Source: Setaria digitata
Taxonomy: Eukaryota; Nematoda; Chromadorea; Rhabditida; Setariidae
NCBI GenBank assembly: GCA_003640385.1
Contig: RCAB01000091.1
Span: forward strand, 1-64,000
Direction: 5' to 3'
DNA: 64,000 nt
Under the pieces are notes generated by a model, which had not been told where the DNA came from, searched no databases, and saw only the letters and a list, made by a program, of their open reading frames with translations. Positions 1 through 15,000 of the stretch are shown piece by piece. Position numbers and translations under genes: made by a program. Every line of letters begins with the position of its first letter. Within the stretch, counting starts at the first letter, position 1.

Positions 1-18
1 ATAATATAATATACAAAC

Positions 19-3000
19 CTGTTTTGCGGCCGAAATAAGTTTTTCTTCAGATGAATGACCTTGTACAAGTGCATTTGCTGCTTCGCAAAGCTGATGAACA
101 GCTGCTGCAACAAGTCGAGCAGCAGAAATCAAGCCTTCTGACCACTGATAATCATCTGTTGGAAAAGCCGGATGAAGTTCCAACCTATAATTTATTATAA
201 TTCATTAACCATGAGAAATTAGTCGCTGCTTTACGTAGCTCCTATCTCTCTAATATTTAGAAACTTCAAGGCTGTTTTTTATCTACATTTCTTTTTTCTT
301 TCAGTAGAAAGGAAATTTATTCAAATATATAAGAATGATTACAGTATTCTTTACACACTATCGGCTATCAGATATAATAAATAAACAGAAATATGTTTCA
401 CGGGAAGTAATATATTTAAAGCGATGAGTAAGATATAATAAATCATAAATGTCAGTTTTATGGAAGGTTCATTTAGCATGAAACACTTTTCAAGCATCGT
501 AAAAGAAATTAAATCAATTTGCATACAATTGATTATTATGCAATTTATAGCAAATATTGATTTGCATTACTGAAGTAAGTATTCCATAAAGTAATTACCT
601 TCCTTGAGCAACCAATTCACGCTGTGCCGCAGATGCTGCTTTCACAAGAGTCTGAACGGCAGTGGCAATTGATTTCGCTGCAGCCAGAATTTGCTCATCG
701 AATGTTAATGAGTCGTCTACTTTCTGAATCTATTCTTAACTTTGCACTTCTGAGTAAAATACAAACCAAAAATAAAAGACAAAAAAAAAAATCAGCATGT
801 ACACACTATGGCACAACACTTCCATGCCCTCTGGTAAGTACAGTTCGTATAGTCGTAACTAAGAAGGTTATGTTCAGAAAAGAAAAGAAAAAACGAAAAA
901 AAAAAAAAAAAAAAAAAAAGAACAGGACACAGTTCTTCTGAAAGGCCTTACACTCCATCCATTTGAGTCAGGATGGCGTCGTCAACGTTTTATTAAAATG
1001 CATTAAAAAAAAAAGAAACAAAAAAAGCAAGAAACTAAACCCAAAGCACACAATATAAAGCCACAACAATCCAAATCGCAACAGCATGGGTTGGGAAGGC
1101 TAGATGGATACGGAGCAATACACAGTGGCCGATACGTCTGAGATGCTGGTTGACTTTGCACAACCCAAGAATATCAGACATATCAACACTGCATATGCGG
1201 AAGTGCTGCCATAATGGTCAGGAGTATATCTCCTTACTGCTGGGCCACACAAACAACACACTAATTTACTACTATTGCTACTGCATGCGCATATATATAT
1301 CCGAAAATTCAAGGAAAAATATCCAAATTTTTCCCAAGTTGTTAATAATTAGATATATAAAATAATCAGCTAAAACAAGTTTTGTTTACTAGAATCTCAT
1401 AACGAACATCATGTGAAATTTAAATCAAACTTTCATATCACAGCATGCCAATCAAAAAGTAGGGAAAGGTCCAGTGAATAGAAGGCAACAATCTCAGAAA
1501 TATTAATCATTAAAAATCATCAAAAAACCAAATACACATGATTTTAGTCTATCCCTACCTGAGTCTGACGTGGTCTAAGTTGAGAGAGTTTCACAGCTGC
1601 TGCTTCAATAGAATTGGCTGCACCGATAAGCTCATTTTCTGCAACTGCTGTTGGATCAGACGGGTCAGTCCATGAATCACCTTTCAGTAATTCACCACAG
1701 TTCACAAGGTCACCAACAACCTACAAAATTCGGAGCGACAAATTATACACATAGCACTCAATTTCCACCAAAGCATTCGGATTTTTATATCGGTAACTCA
1801 ACTTGATTTCTTCCTCCAATTTATCTACGAAAAAGTAGTTAAATAACATAAAGAAAAAAAGAGAGCAATCCAAATAGCTTACTTTCGCAATTCGTCTTGA
1901 TGCTTCAAGCAAAGCATCTCGAGCATGAGGATCATCACGTCGTTTTACGAGTGCCTGAAGAGTCATCAAAAGTGAGCGTACTTGAACGGCCACTTCACGT
2001 CCACAATCTAGTGTACGGTATCTAAAACATGGTTTATTTTTAATACAGAAAGCATAAAAATGGGATAGCTGACACCACTGGTTTCTAGAGATTTAAAATT
2101 TGTGTTTCCTTTAGGATAAAATAAATAAATAAATAAACTGCAACTAATGACAACAAAAAACAATTTCAAGAAGGAAAAAAGTGAGCGAACTAAAAAGAAA
2201 TTCGACTATCAAACCAATAAATAGGAATCGTGCAGCAGCGGGACTATAAAGACAAAACAAGGAAAACAGGAGCAGTACTACTGCAGCAGGATTTATGTAT
2301 TACTTAATATATATTACTTAATGTATTTGATAGATGTGAGAGCAATAACAGAGTTTTACCTTTTCTATAGAAAAAATACATAGTAGAGAGGGAAGGTTTC
2401 ATGGCACTGGTGCCACTACTAACAAAAATTAAAAATAGACCTAGCATCGGCAGAGTCAGCAGAGAGAGCAGCAGCGCGAGTGGTTGCTAGCAAATCACAT
2501 ACGGATTGTCGAGCAATATTAGCTGCTGCAATAATATCACTTTGTTGCAGCGTCTGTGCTGCAGCTGCTGCACGAGCCGTTGCTGCAGTCAGCTGTTTTG
2601 TTGATCGAATAAGATCTTCTGCTGTTGCTCCTCCTAAACAGATTATTCTAGAATATTCGCGAACTTAAACACGCAGCTTATTCGATACAATAGAATATCA
2701 GAAATTCTGCCTTCTCCTGGCTTTACAAATAAAGTAAAAGTTGAAGAGTGAATGTGACGTCATTACTTCCCTAGAGCAACAGTTACTGCTATGACTTCTG
2801 ATTTAAATTTCTTCCGAAATTTCAATACGGCTGATGTAACATAACAAAACTTCTTACTTCAAACTCCTCTCAACTGCGCTACTACTTTAAAATCTGCGAA
2901 AATCAAAATAAGTTAATAAACTGGTGGTAAGTGGATGTGAATAAAAATCTTCCTGAACTATCAGCTCTCATTTTCAGTTAAACTGGTTTAGCACCAAAAA

Positions 3001-6000
3001 TATTATCCATAAACAAAAAAGGAAAACCGACCCCATTAAAGAGGTCAAAATTATTGCGTTCCTTATTTGGTTACTTGAAAGTGAATATTCCAATGAAAGT
3101 GAACGACTAACCAACTAACTCCTATAAGTGTTTGTTTGAAGAATTACAACCTGGACTCTGGTCCAACCAAATGAAAATAAGGCAACTTTCTCACTTTAGA
3201 TGAAAAGTCTTTCAATAAGGAACTGATTATATGTGAAGAGATAATAAGAAATAAATTTTAAGATCCCTTGAGTTATGCTCACCCGATACAATTAAACAAT
3301 TACCTCTTGAAGGTGCTTCACCACTGTCGTAAAGGCTAATCTCTTGACCAATGGCTTCGATAGCTGCTTCCAGTGCTCTTGTGCCGCGCTGATGCTCATC
3401 TTCAATTGTTTTCACAGTTTTGAGGAGCGAAGTTACGTTCGTTACCATAATCTTCAACACAATTTAAATGAATGTGCTTGCTACTATTATTATGAAATGA
3501 CAACTTTCACCTGAAATTATATTTACAATTCATTTGGAATTTTACTGTGCAAAAGTGCAGCAGGAGCATTGTCACTGCAAGTGCATCACATTTGTTGAAA
3601 AAATAAAGCGAAAAAGATTAACAAAAAAAAAAAAAACAAATAAATAAAATAACTACCTTCGCTGCTTCTTTGAGTTGTCCCATAGCAGGATCATGCAATG
3701 ATCGACCTGATGCATTCTTAGTAGCTTGAATTAAATTCGAAAGAGCAGCTGCGACATCACGGACTACAATCCACTGTATTTATATGAAAGAAAATTATAT
3801 AACTGATAAACCTGATAAATTACAAGAATAAGCGATACCTGCATGGATGACCATAACTTGGGCTTCCGCATTATCTGAAGACAAGGAAACGGCACCACTT
3901 TTAACCGCATCCGACAAACTGACAATAGTACGTACAGCGTTCTGTGCTGCAACTGCTAGCTGCTCCTGATTTGATGCTGCACCTGCTACAAGCGCTTTAG
4001 TATCTTCTACTAAGGCTTTTGCAGTTTTTAGGATTGCTTCTCTAGAATTTATCATGTCATTAGATTATGCTGATTAAAAGAACCAAAAATTCTACAAACA
4101 AAATGTTTCTTTTGCACTCTTTCACCTATGATCTCCAAATTTTTCGGAATCTCGCTGTGGATTCAATGACCCAGCAGTAGCGAACATAATCGTCGTGTCA
4201 AGATCACCAATAATGCCGGATACAGTATTGGCAGCGTTGATGCATGCTTGCGTACCACGTGAACCCTCATGCAAAGCTGCAAGGACCTCCTGCACTCGTT
4301 CTACCACTGTTCGCGACCCATGAGACAAATCGTCTAATATTCGCTGGAATATTTTAGCCTTTAAAAATTTCGACTCCTCCAAGAATTGATGCTACGTTCA
4401 TCTCTCATAAAACATCATAATGAGGAGGATTCACATATCTTTTCAACTTAAACGAATTAACTTAATGCTTTCTATGCATCATCAAACGATCGGTAAGTCA
4501 GATTAATTTGTACATTGAAAATTTTAGAAAGAATGATGCAATCAACTCATATACTATCATACAGATTTCTCGAGAATTTTTAATTAGTCTACACTGTATC
4601 GTTCAAAAATATTTGAAGAACGGAAAAAAGAAACAAAAAGTGTTATTTAAAAGTAAATAAATATCAGAACGTGCATGAGACATAAGCAACTAGAAAGGAG
4701 AAAATCATTAAGAATTTTGAGATTTGATTATAGAGTCCAGCAACAATTTATTCATATTTATGCTGACTTTTAGATGACGATGACGTAATGAAATGGTTTT
4801 ACCTTTTATTACTTTCCACAATGACTGTTTTAAATCTTCGACTTATTGAAAGTACTAAAATTTGTGATTAATCTGAATACAGTTTATTCACCACCTCCAC
4901 ACACTCATCTGCTCGTAATTCTATTCTTATTAATAACTTTATTTTTTCTTTTCAGAATATTTACTTGGTCATTTGGATGAGCACGACGTTGTCCAGCTAT
5001 TTTAACCTCTTCAATGCATGCAGTACCCAATTTCTGTACTGCTACTCTTAATTTCTGTGCTAGACTTGGAGAAGATAACGTTGCAATTGCAAGACGAGAA
5101 TCGTTGGCCAAATCCGAATAACTGAAAAGAAATGAAAAACAATAAAATGGCAGTAAATAAAGGAGAATAGTGAAAAAAGTACCATTCAGAAAACCGTAAA
5201 GCCAACGATCCTAATGATTCTGGAAGCGTAAGAGGCATGTCAGTGGCAAGGCGGGATATTTCTTCCAACGCGCTTATCATGCGCGTCTGTGCGTCTGTAA
5301 ATGTTCCGGTGATACTTTGTGAAGTGGCTTCATCAGTGAGAGCAATCGACCTAGATATATTCTCCACAACACCAAGTATAACACCGGCTTCGGATGCCAT
5401 ACGATTTACATTTCGCTGCATTTCCGTAAGTGCATCCCGCAATTGATTAGCATTGTCGTTTAGCACTACATGCAGATCACGGGCCTTAAATGAAATGATG
5501 ACATTAACGGACTTTTAACAAAAAAATGTTCTAATCTAATTTTAAACTGACATTCGGATAATAACAAAATTCCAGTGTTTTGCATATGGTGAAAAACAAA
5601 CCTTTGGGTTTCCACTGACATTTTTGCACGCATAGAGCATCTGCAGCTCCGCCTCAACAACAGTTTTGCACTGTTCAAAGATGGCTGTAAGTGATTTTGT
5701 ATCATACGATATTGAAGCTGCCTGTATTGATGACTGTACTAGCGCTTCCATTGCTTCCATATGTTCATGTATGCGATGTCCTAGTTCTTCACTATGTCCT
5801 GTCGTTGCTTCACGTAACGGGTCAATTCTGAAAAATTTAATGAATATATAATGAAAGAGGAAAATATAAAATCAATAGCTGGAACCAAAAAGCTACCAAC
5901 CTGTCGTAAAGAGACTGACAAGCATGTAAAATCTGCTGATGAACTCTCTGTTCAGTAATTATGCTACGCGGTAGTTGGTCTTGAAAGGCATCCATTGATG

Positions 6001-9000
6001 CTCGGTCGATCTGCTGAATCATCTGCTGAAGCTGAATTATAGCAGCATCCAAATCCACCTGGAAAGTTACTTTTTCGAATACAGCCTACCAAGAGCTTTT
6101 AAACAATTCTGTGATATGACAACAGAAAAGTATTTGCAGATAGAGAGCTAACCTGACCAGGTGCCTGTTCACGGATAAAGGTTACCAAACGCTTGATGCT
6201 TTCACTAACGACTTTTGAATTATCAGCAAGACGCTGCCAAGTTGGTGCATCAGCTGGTGATACAGCAAGTTGTTTAGCAGTTCTGCAAATAGAAGTTATT
6301 AATATAAGTGAAAATATACAATACATCATCCACCAAAATGAAAATTATATATCAATCATAAATTTCTCATGCAATCAGGGAAAATCAGATAAAAATGGAA
6401 TAACTAGCACTTACATGATCATTTCACAGCTGGCATCTAGCATATCCTTACCAGAAGAGAGAATTGACTTCTGAGCAGTTTCACCCGATGCAGATATTCT
6501 AGCAGGCACTGCTGCGAAATCTGGATTATCCACAAATATTTCTAACTGTTCAGCTGCAGTGTACAAAGAACGTGCTGCTTCCGTACATTCCCTCTGATTC
6601 TTTTCTCTAAAATTTTTTTTTTTCGTAGTGATCAGAAAATCACCAGGTTATTCTTTGGTCAGTGTAGGTGGAACCCTACTCCCTCTTTTCTTCACAAAAG
6701 TCATAGAAAGTCAACCTGCATTCTAACTTTCAAAATCAAAATTTCAAAATTGGAAAGGTAAATTACGTGAAAGAGCTGTCTAATTGTTTCACAGCAGTTA
6801 TCAAAGAAGCGGTAGATGATGCAACTTCTCGGGCGCAGTTAATAAACTGTTTCTTCAGGTTCACATTTGATGCTCGTTCTGATGCTTCGCGGCATAAATT
6901 GGCCAGGGTTGAAGTGTGTTTAGCAATCACTGTAGCGTCCTTAAGTGAAAAATGATTAATAATCTCGAAATGTTCCTGATTTAATTTACAGATATTTTTT
7001 ATAACATAGAGAACAAAGTGAGAATATAAACTCACTTTATCATTTGAAATTTTCTACTCTATTTTAGTATTTTACAGTTCTCAAACATGATTATAAACAT
7101 ACTAAATGTATACAGAGATGGTTATAAACGCCATATTTGCACAGATAAATAACAAACATCAAGAATTTGCTGTTGGGTATATTCCAAACGTTCAATACGC
7201 TGACAAATTTGTTTAACAATTTCAACTGAACGATGACATTTTGATGTATCAATGATAGCCGCATGTCCAGGCTGACTCTTTACATCGGCAACACCAATCA
7301 AATAAGCGCTCTAAATGGAAGAACGTAGCTTACACCAAAACTGTGAGAGAAACATAAATCAAATAAGACAAAAATGAAGAAGAAACCTGAGTAGCTCCCT
7401 CAGCAAGACCACAAACTGCATTTGCAGCGGTATGAACACTTTCACAAAGCGATTGAGTATCCTGACTTTTGGCATGTCGTGCTATTCCAGTCATACCTTC
7501 ACCCAATCGCTTTGCTTGTTCGGTCACGGATTCCAAACTTTCGTAATAACCTTCATTATTAACCGGTAAGTTGGCTCGATCCAGAATATGTCGTATAGAC
7601 TGGAGATAAATGACTATATATTACTGAAAAAAATTCATATGTGTGATATCATTTTAACTTCTGAACTTCCAAACTCACCTTGATCTGTCGTAGCGCTGCA
7701 TCACATTCCCGTTGCCAAGGAGCTTCACGACTCACATTCTCAACAATAGCATTAATGGATTCGGTAAGTGATCGGGTTGACTGAGATAACAGCTGCAAAG
7801 CTGAAGCATTGGCAGCATCCATTGATGCAGTATGGGTACGTAACACAACATTTACTGCTTCCTTTCGAACTGTTTCCAGATAAGATATGCACTGTTGTCG
7901 TTGTGTCACGTCCTAAATTTCTTTTTTTCTTGTTACAAACAAAGCAGTCATTAAGATATTGTTCTCAAAGAGGATCAAATAAAATTAAGGGTACTAAGCT
8001 CAGAACTTAAATGAACTAGATAACTGTTATTTGTAAAAAAAATTTTAAACTTACAGTTAGATCACTCAATCTGAAAATGTAGTAAGTTATCTTACTATGA
8101 ATCTTAAGAACTTTAATTCTCTTGATAATTGAGAACAGTGAACCTGTTCTTGTTTGATGGCTTGTGCAACAGCAGTATGGAAATCGGTATAGGATCGAAC
8201 AAACACATCAACAGCTGCTGCTTCTTGAGGAGCTTGTAAGCTTATTGCTAGCTGCGAGCAAGCTTCAATAAGTCGCGAAGCTGAACCACGGAGATCCACG
8301 GTAAATGCTGTTTCTGGAGCCTAGAAAGAACAGAAATCCAAAATTTCACTTTCCTGTTTGATAGGAGTCAAAGGCTGTCTCTAAATACGAATATCCAAAA
8401 AGACATTATACAAAAATATGGAAACAAATTCCAGCACCGGAAAACTCCAAAGCCTACCCTGAATGATTTAATTTGGCTAACAGCCCTTTCGACATGCTGT
8501 GTATCCGGTAAACATGATAAGCACTGTCGCAATGATACTGCAACTTGTTTGGTAGCATCATTAAGCTGCTGGGATGCTACCCCTTCACGCACTTTATCAA
8601 ATACACGTCCAGAATCGTGGACAACTGACCGAGCAGATACAATGAACCTTAAAATGTTAAATCATTAATACATTAAATGTATTCAATTTATTTTCTCCAT
8701 ATTTTATATTTTTCTCCATATTCAATTTATCAAAAAAAGATATTGCTGGTTAATTGTTAAATGAAAACTGATGGTTAAATGAGCCACCTATCCACAGGTG
8801 TATCTTTCCTTGTCGAACATACTCCATGAACCGCAGATATAAGTGTTCGCAAGGACCGCGCCGCTTCGACTGCACTTGCACCAACGTGCTGACGATCGCC
8901 ACTTGCAGCTGCACTCACCATCTGAGTCAGCGTAGATCCAACCTTAAAAAAAGCCACTACTTCAAAATACAAGCATCACAGTAACCAAAATTGTGCTAAC

Positions 9001-12000
9001 AACTACGAAACGCTCAAGTATCTTTCAAACACTGAAAATTCAAACTCTACCTACCTGTCTGGCAGCACTGGTTAACTTAGAACTCGCAGTTTCGGCCGAT
9101 TCTCCAGGTACCGTAGTAAGTTGTCCATTTTGAGCTGCACGACCAATTTCAATGAGCTCATTATCTAATTCTCGGATCAAATCTTCCGAATGTGCCAACT
9201 GCATTTCAAAGTTAAGTTGCTTGGCATTGTTCAGAGCAACTCGTAATTCTGCCAGCTGAGTGGATAGCTGCTGACTGGTTGACTGCAGATGATTGGCTAC
9301 ATGCTGTTCCGGAACTGAAGGTACTGTCTGACGTGCCACTTCAACTAATCGAGTGGCCGGCCGTAATACCTAGAAAAAATTGGTAAATCAGCAAAATTTG
9401 TTCTAAAAAAGGAACAAAATCTTATAGAGATGATGACTGTTGTCTAGGTACCGCCTCAGATAAAATTGATTTTTGTTGACCGCTCAAATCGCAAGATTGC
9501 TTACTAAATGATAAAAACTCATTCTACCGAAATTCAACCGAGACAACAACCGAGTAGAACAAAGGAAAAAATTATGGACGAAAACTTGAGAGGAGCATAA
9601 AAGGTTATTCAAAATAAATCATCATCCCACCAAACTACAGAAAAACAATAAAGGAAACCACAACACAACTATTAAACCTAATACAAATCAAAATTAGTTC
9701 CCAATTCAACAGAATTAGAAAAAATTCACTTGCAGTATGCAATGACACAAATATAAAAAGCAAAAGCAAGGGAAATTTTTCAAATACTTCGTGAAAGGGA
9801 ACTGTTCTTTCTACAACTATCATTAAAAAATGATAATTTTAAAACTGCTACTAATAATATTGTTAATAAAGTTAGCAACAAAAGGCAGAAAGTAGATTAG
9901 TTTGCCAATTTATCATTTCAAGCTCTACACACTCTAAGCGAAATGAAAAAAAAAGAAAAAATGATAGTTTTAGCGCAAAAAAAAAGAAATTCAGACAAAA
10001 GCTCATTAAAAGCAAAAGAATTTACTTAGATATGGAATTATCCACTAAGCTTTATTTGTCAAGACGTATTCGAAAAAAAAAAAACAATCGGTAACTAGAA
10101 AGCTCGATGTCACTGTTACTTCTTGAGACCTCTCTTAACTTTTTACTGCGAGATATTATGTTTAAACTAAGCCAAAGAAGTTGGCTAATACGAAGTTAAT
10201 CCTTTTCACTGCATTTTTTTTTTTTGATTCATCCACCGAACATCTCACAAAAAGCCAGTGACTGCAATGAGCATTCTCATTAAAAGAAAAAAAACTGAAA
10301 AATAGGTATCTGTACAGAATAAAAACGTAAAACGGTACTGAAGCGACAGATGACAATGCATAACATAACATATGAAACGGAGAAACTATACAGGAAAAAA
10401 GATGCAATACAGGTTGAAAAACTGCAAAGAGACAAAAATATTGAAATTAATGAAACAGAGCGACGCGAAGTATAAAAAAAATTCAATGAAAAAGTTAAAC
10501 ATCAAGAAGAAGGATAAATTGAAAAAATTGTCGAAGTGTAAAACTACAGAAGAATTCAAATGGGCTACCGTAACAGCACCAAGAAGAATGAAAAAACCAG
10601 AACAAAACTCAGGGAGGGCAATGTAATAGTAAAGCAAGAGATTGAAACAATATATGCTAAATAATATGAAAGTAGAGGACAACAGAGTGTCTAAATAGTT
10701 GCAGCCTAAATTAAAAGCAAAAAAAAAATGAGGATGTCAAAAAAGGCAGTGGATGGTAATAAATAGACAACGAGTACAAATCATGAAACAAACAAATTTT
10801 AATCCAAAAATAGGTCCCAGAATAGTTCTTATTTCTTTCCCTGTGATAAAGAACATCCAGCATACACGAGATGACAGTTATATCGATCCTGCTTCCATTT
10901 GGCTCCTCTACAAGAGAATTTCGACGGTAACCAAAATTTCTGCCATTTTTTAGTAGAATTTTAAAAACAAAGTCGCAGTGGCCACTTGTACTTATTTAAT
11001 TTAAATATTTTCGAATGTCCTTCACACTTGAAAATAACTGCTGAAAGTCTTGATAATCTAAAAACTAATCAAAGAGCACGGAGTATTCTTGTTCTGAGAA
11101 GTGGCTAATAATGAGACTTATGCAGTGTCACATGATGTTTTAATCTCAAGCTGTTCTCTAAGCATGATATAAACGAAATAGTGAAAGTAGTAACATGTGC
11201 ACAGTAAAAATCATACTATGTAAGGAAAAAATAATAGCTAAATAAAACCGGCATGAACATGATGGGATGCTTTGATCGGTAACCGGTATGGAGAGCGGGA
11301 CATAAAAAAGAAAGAAGAGAAGTAAAGAAGACAATCTAAAAAGCTGCAAACGAACAAAAGAGAGAAGTTTACAATAAACATTTCACATTAAAAAAAAAAA
11401 AACCATATATTTCACTATATTTATTTAAAAAACTACAAAAAAAAAAATAATTCAAGTGTAGGAACAAGAAGCCTAAATAAAAGCAAAAATTTCTTATTTA
11501 TTTATTTTTTCAGACAGAGTTTCATTAATTCCCACTACCCTCACGTTAACACTACTTACCGAAAAATTTTTTCCATTCCAAGCTATTCTATATTTTACTG
11601 TTTTTCTACCCCTGATAAAAGTTAGCCCTAAAGGTATTACCTCTGAGCTTCGCTATTAAGTCAAGCAATCAAAAATATTTATTAAATGATTTACACTATT
11701 TGATATGAAATAAATTAAGTTTCTCCTCAGCTTACTTGTGTTGTATCACGAATCAAATTTCCTTGAGCGCGAAATTTCCCGTTAGGAGATCGAGCTGCCT
11801 GACTTTCACGGATAGAAGCAATAAGCGGTGGAACTCGTTCCGCTGTTTCTGTACATTCGATGATTAATGTTTCAGTGACTGTTCTTGACTGAATGTAAGG
11901 CTGACAAGCATTTGCTGCTGCTATAGTCTGCGTTGCTGCGGCTGCTGCTTGTTTTGCAGCCTACAAAATTTTCAGAAGGATTTCTCACTTGTTCTTCAAC

Positions 12001-15000
12001 TTAAAGCAAATCAAAACTTTTCAAGTCTCACAAATAAGCAAAATAATGAGACCTGCTCGAGGTGTTCCATAGTTCTTTTTGACTGCACCTCACTAGTCGC
12101 TTCGCTAGTGACCGTCACTAGCTTTTCTGCAGCATCACGCAATGCTACCTGCGATTCCGCTGCCTGTGGATGAACTTGGCATTCCTGAATATAAAATTCT
12201 GTTGTCTGTATAGAGTAGGATTTTATCTATGTTCAACTAAACTAGCGTTAATTCTTATAACAAAATTCAAAATGAATATCGAAAAAAAAAGGAACAAAAA
12301 GGCATATAACGAATACCTTTGTAGCATCTATCATTCGGCTAGTAGCTTGAGCGACTGAACGAGCTGCATCAAGCAAACGATCACGACGTTCCGGTTCACG
12401 ATCTGCTTCAGCTTCCATCTGTTCAACTAATAAACGACTATGGCGTATTGCACTCTCACCTTGTCGCACCATATCCTCTGTTGGTCCCTAAATTTGAGAG
12501 AAAGCGTTAGTTTAACTCTTGGAACTCTTTTTGCTTAATAACTCTTAGAAACTTGTGACATAAGAAACGAGACACATGATCATGGATTGGTTTAAAAGTT
12601 GTTCATATTTTTTTACTTTCTGTGTTAAGTTAGCTATCTTTTTTTTTTTTTTTTTTTTTTTTTTTAGATATGTCATCATTTTTAGAAGTATTTTCACACG
12701 AAGAATATTATTAAGCAAAAAAAAAAAAAAAAATCTATTGCGTAAAAGATACTATCATATCCAAATGAAAAAGATGGGCAGCACCACTACTAGGATTTTC
12801 TCTGATGGTGTTACAAGAAATGAAGACCTTGCAGACTAGAAGCGGCGGTATTCAAGGTTGGATCATCAAAAACAAATATGATTATGATTAAAAATTATGA
12901 TTTACGATAAACACACAATTCGTAAAAACGACAAAAAGAACCTGATATGTGATGATCTTTCTGGACTGATTCAAAATTTGTTCATATTCATAATTTTCTT
13001 GCGTTGTACGAACTAACTTCGGCGAACTTTTTACATGCAAAAGTAAATCATCCAGCGCTGCTGTCACCTTCAAAAAATATAAGTATTGTCTAAAAATTAT
13101 GATGTGTTTTGAAAATACTCTCAAAACATCGAGAGTATTTTTCGATTGAAAAACTGAAACAGTGTTCACTTATCCATATATGTCCTATTCTACAGTTGGA
13201 AAATTGATAATACAAATGTTTAACTTATTACACGTAGTGATGCAATAATTGAAAGATGGTAATTCAAAATTTAAGTCTTTCGATCTTAAGGTTTAAAAGC
13301 TACTTGTCGAGAAGCTTGATGAATGTCAATGAACGACTTTTGTCCATCACCAGTGCTTCTCGTGCACGCTTCCTGAGCGTCTACCATAAGATCCTCCACA
13401 GCTCGAGCTACTTGTTTTGCGGCAGATGTTAACTGTTCTTGACAAGCGGGAGAGTCAACAGTTGGCGCTACGACTCGAGCACATGCTACCAACTGAGACG
13501 TAGCATAGGCGCACTGAGTAGCAGAATGAATCACTTTGTCTTGCAACGCTGGTTCGTCGCATTCCGCAGATATTGTTTTAGCTCTAGAAATATAGCTTAT
13601 TTCTCTAGGATTTCAAGAACAGCCTGACCAGTTCCGTTAATTAATATAGTACACATTTCATATTTTACAAATAACTTCGAAACAACAAGAAACTTAACTC
13701 GCTGCAAAAGAATGGAATATTCTCGGAAAAATATTCTTCTACTCGTAAATCAATTCTGTACTCCGGAAATATTGAGAAATGGCGTTTCCATCTCTCATTA
13801 GTGAGAAAATGTTTAAAAAGATTTAAAAAAAAAACATGCATTTGTAAAAAAATTCAATTTCTCAACTAAAACCGAAAAGTAAAAATTTATAAGTAATGTC
13901 AAAAGAACAATTTAGTAATGCTTTAAGATACTCATATATTTTCCAATAAGCTCAATGGGTCGACAAAAATTTTAAAAATATTCTTTTCCTAGAAAATTTC
14001 TAAGTACTAATATCACTCAACAAAATAAGATCATAATTTAACACAAGTATCTATCCCACGGTTGAATTGATACACAGGTTTCAAGGTGAAGCAACGAAAA
14101 ATTGAACTCAAAATCTAAGACTTACCGAAGCACAAGTTGCGCAGTAGAGGTAGCTACATTCTTTGCACGCTGCACCAGATGATCGTGGAATGTTCTTATT
14201 TCACTAGTTGGCTCATCTAAGGTATTTATGACGGCCTGTGAGAAATCACCAACACGTCCAGCAGCAGCAAGTACAGTTGTCCGTTTTTCTTCATGCTCCG
14301 GATTGACTGTATTCAAAAAGTCGGAGAAAGCACCACACAACTTTCTAGCAGCATCTACCAAATCACCTGTAGTGTAAAAAAGAAAAATGAAAAAAGAAAA
14401 CTGATTTCAGCTACTCATTTAATGGATTATATTGGTAACAGATATCAATAACACTATAAAGTTGGAAAGTAGTTCATAATTTACTGATGTTTCCCCAACA
14501 AAAAAGACTATTAATACTATACCACGTCGCTGTTCGTCAGGCATTAGTGCAGCTAGTTCGCGCACTCCACGACCCATTTCAGGCATATTTGATCCAATGG
14601 TAGCTATGGCAGTACCAACTTTCGAATCTATTTCATCTGCAACTGCTGTCAATTGTACTACCTGAGCTGTAGCAGCTCCCATCTGCGCCAGTTGATCACC
14701 CACCTGAATATGCTTTTACAATTAAGTTTTCTTGATAGCACAACTAAATTAATCCAATTTGACAAAATACAAGGAAAAGATCACTTAAAATTCACTGCAA
14801 CCTCAAGCGAAAGTTGAGGTTGTGTTGTAAAACAAAACGGTGGATGAGATGATCACCTTAAAAAAAAATCAAGAAGCTGTTAGTAGCGTATTATTTTCAA
14901 ATCCTACAATCGCCTTAAGAAAACCATCATTCTCTACACACTATTCTATCTAGTTCGACTATGTTCTGCTTTTCTGTTTTACTAAACTACACAGTCTTCC

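Noticed and set aside
9370..11735. Lysine-rich and phenylalanine-rich open frames inside the large talin intron
   Set aside because: They reflect A-rich/T-rich composition and have no start, splice or homology support.
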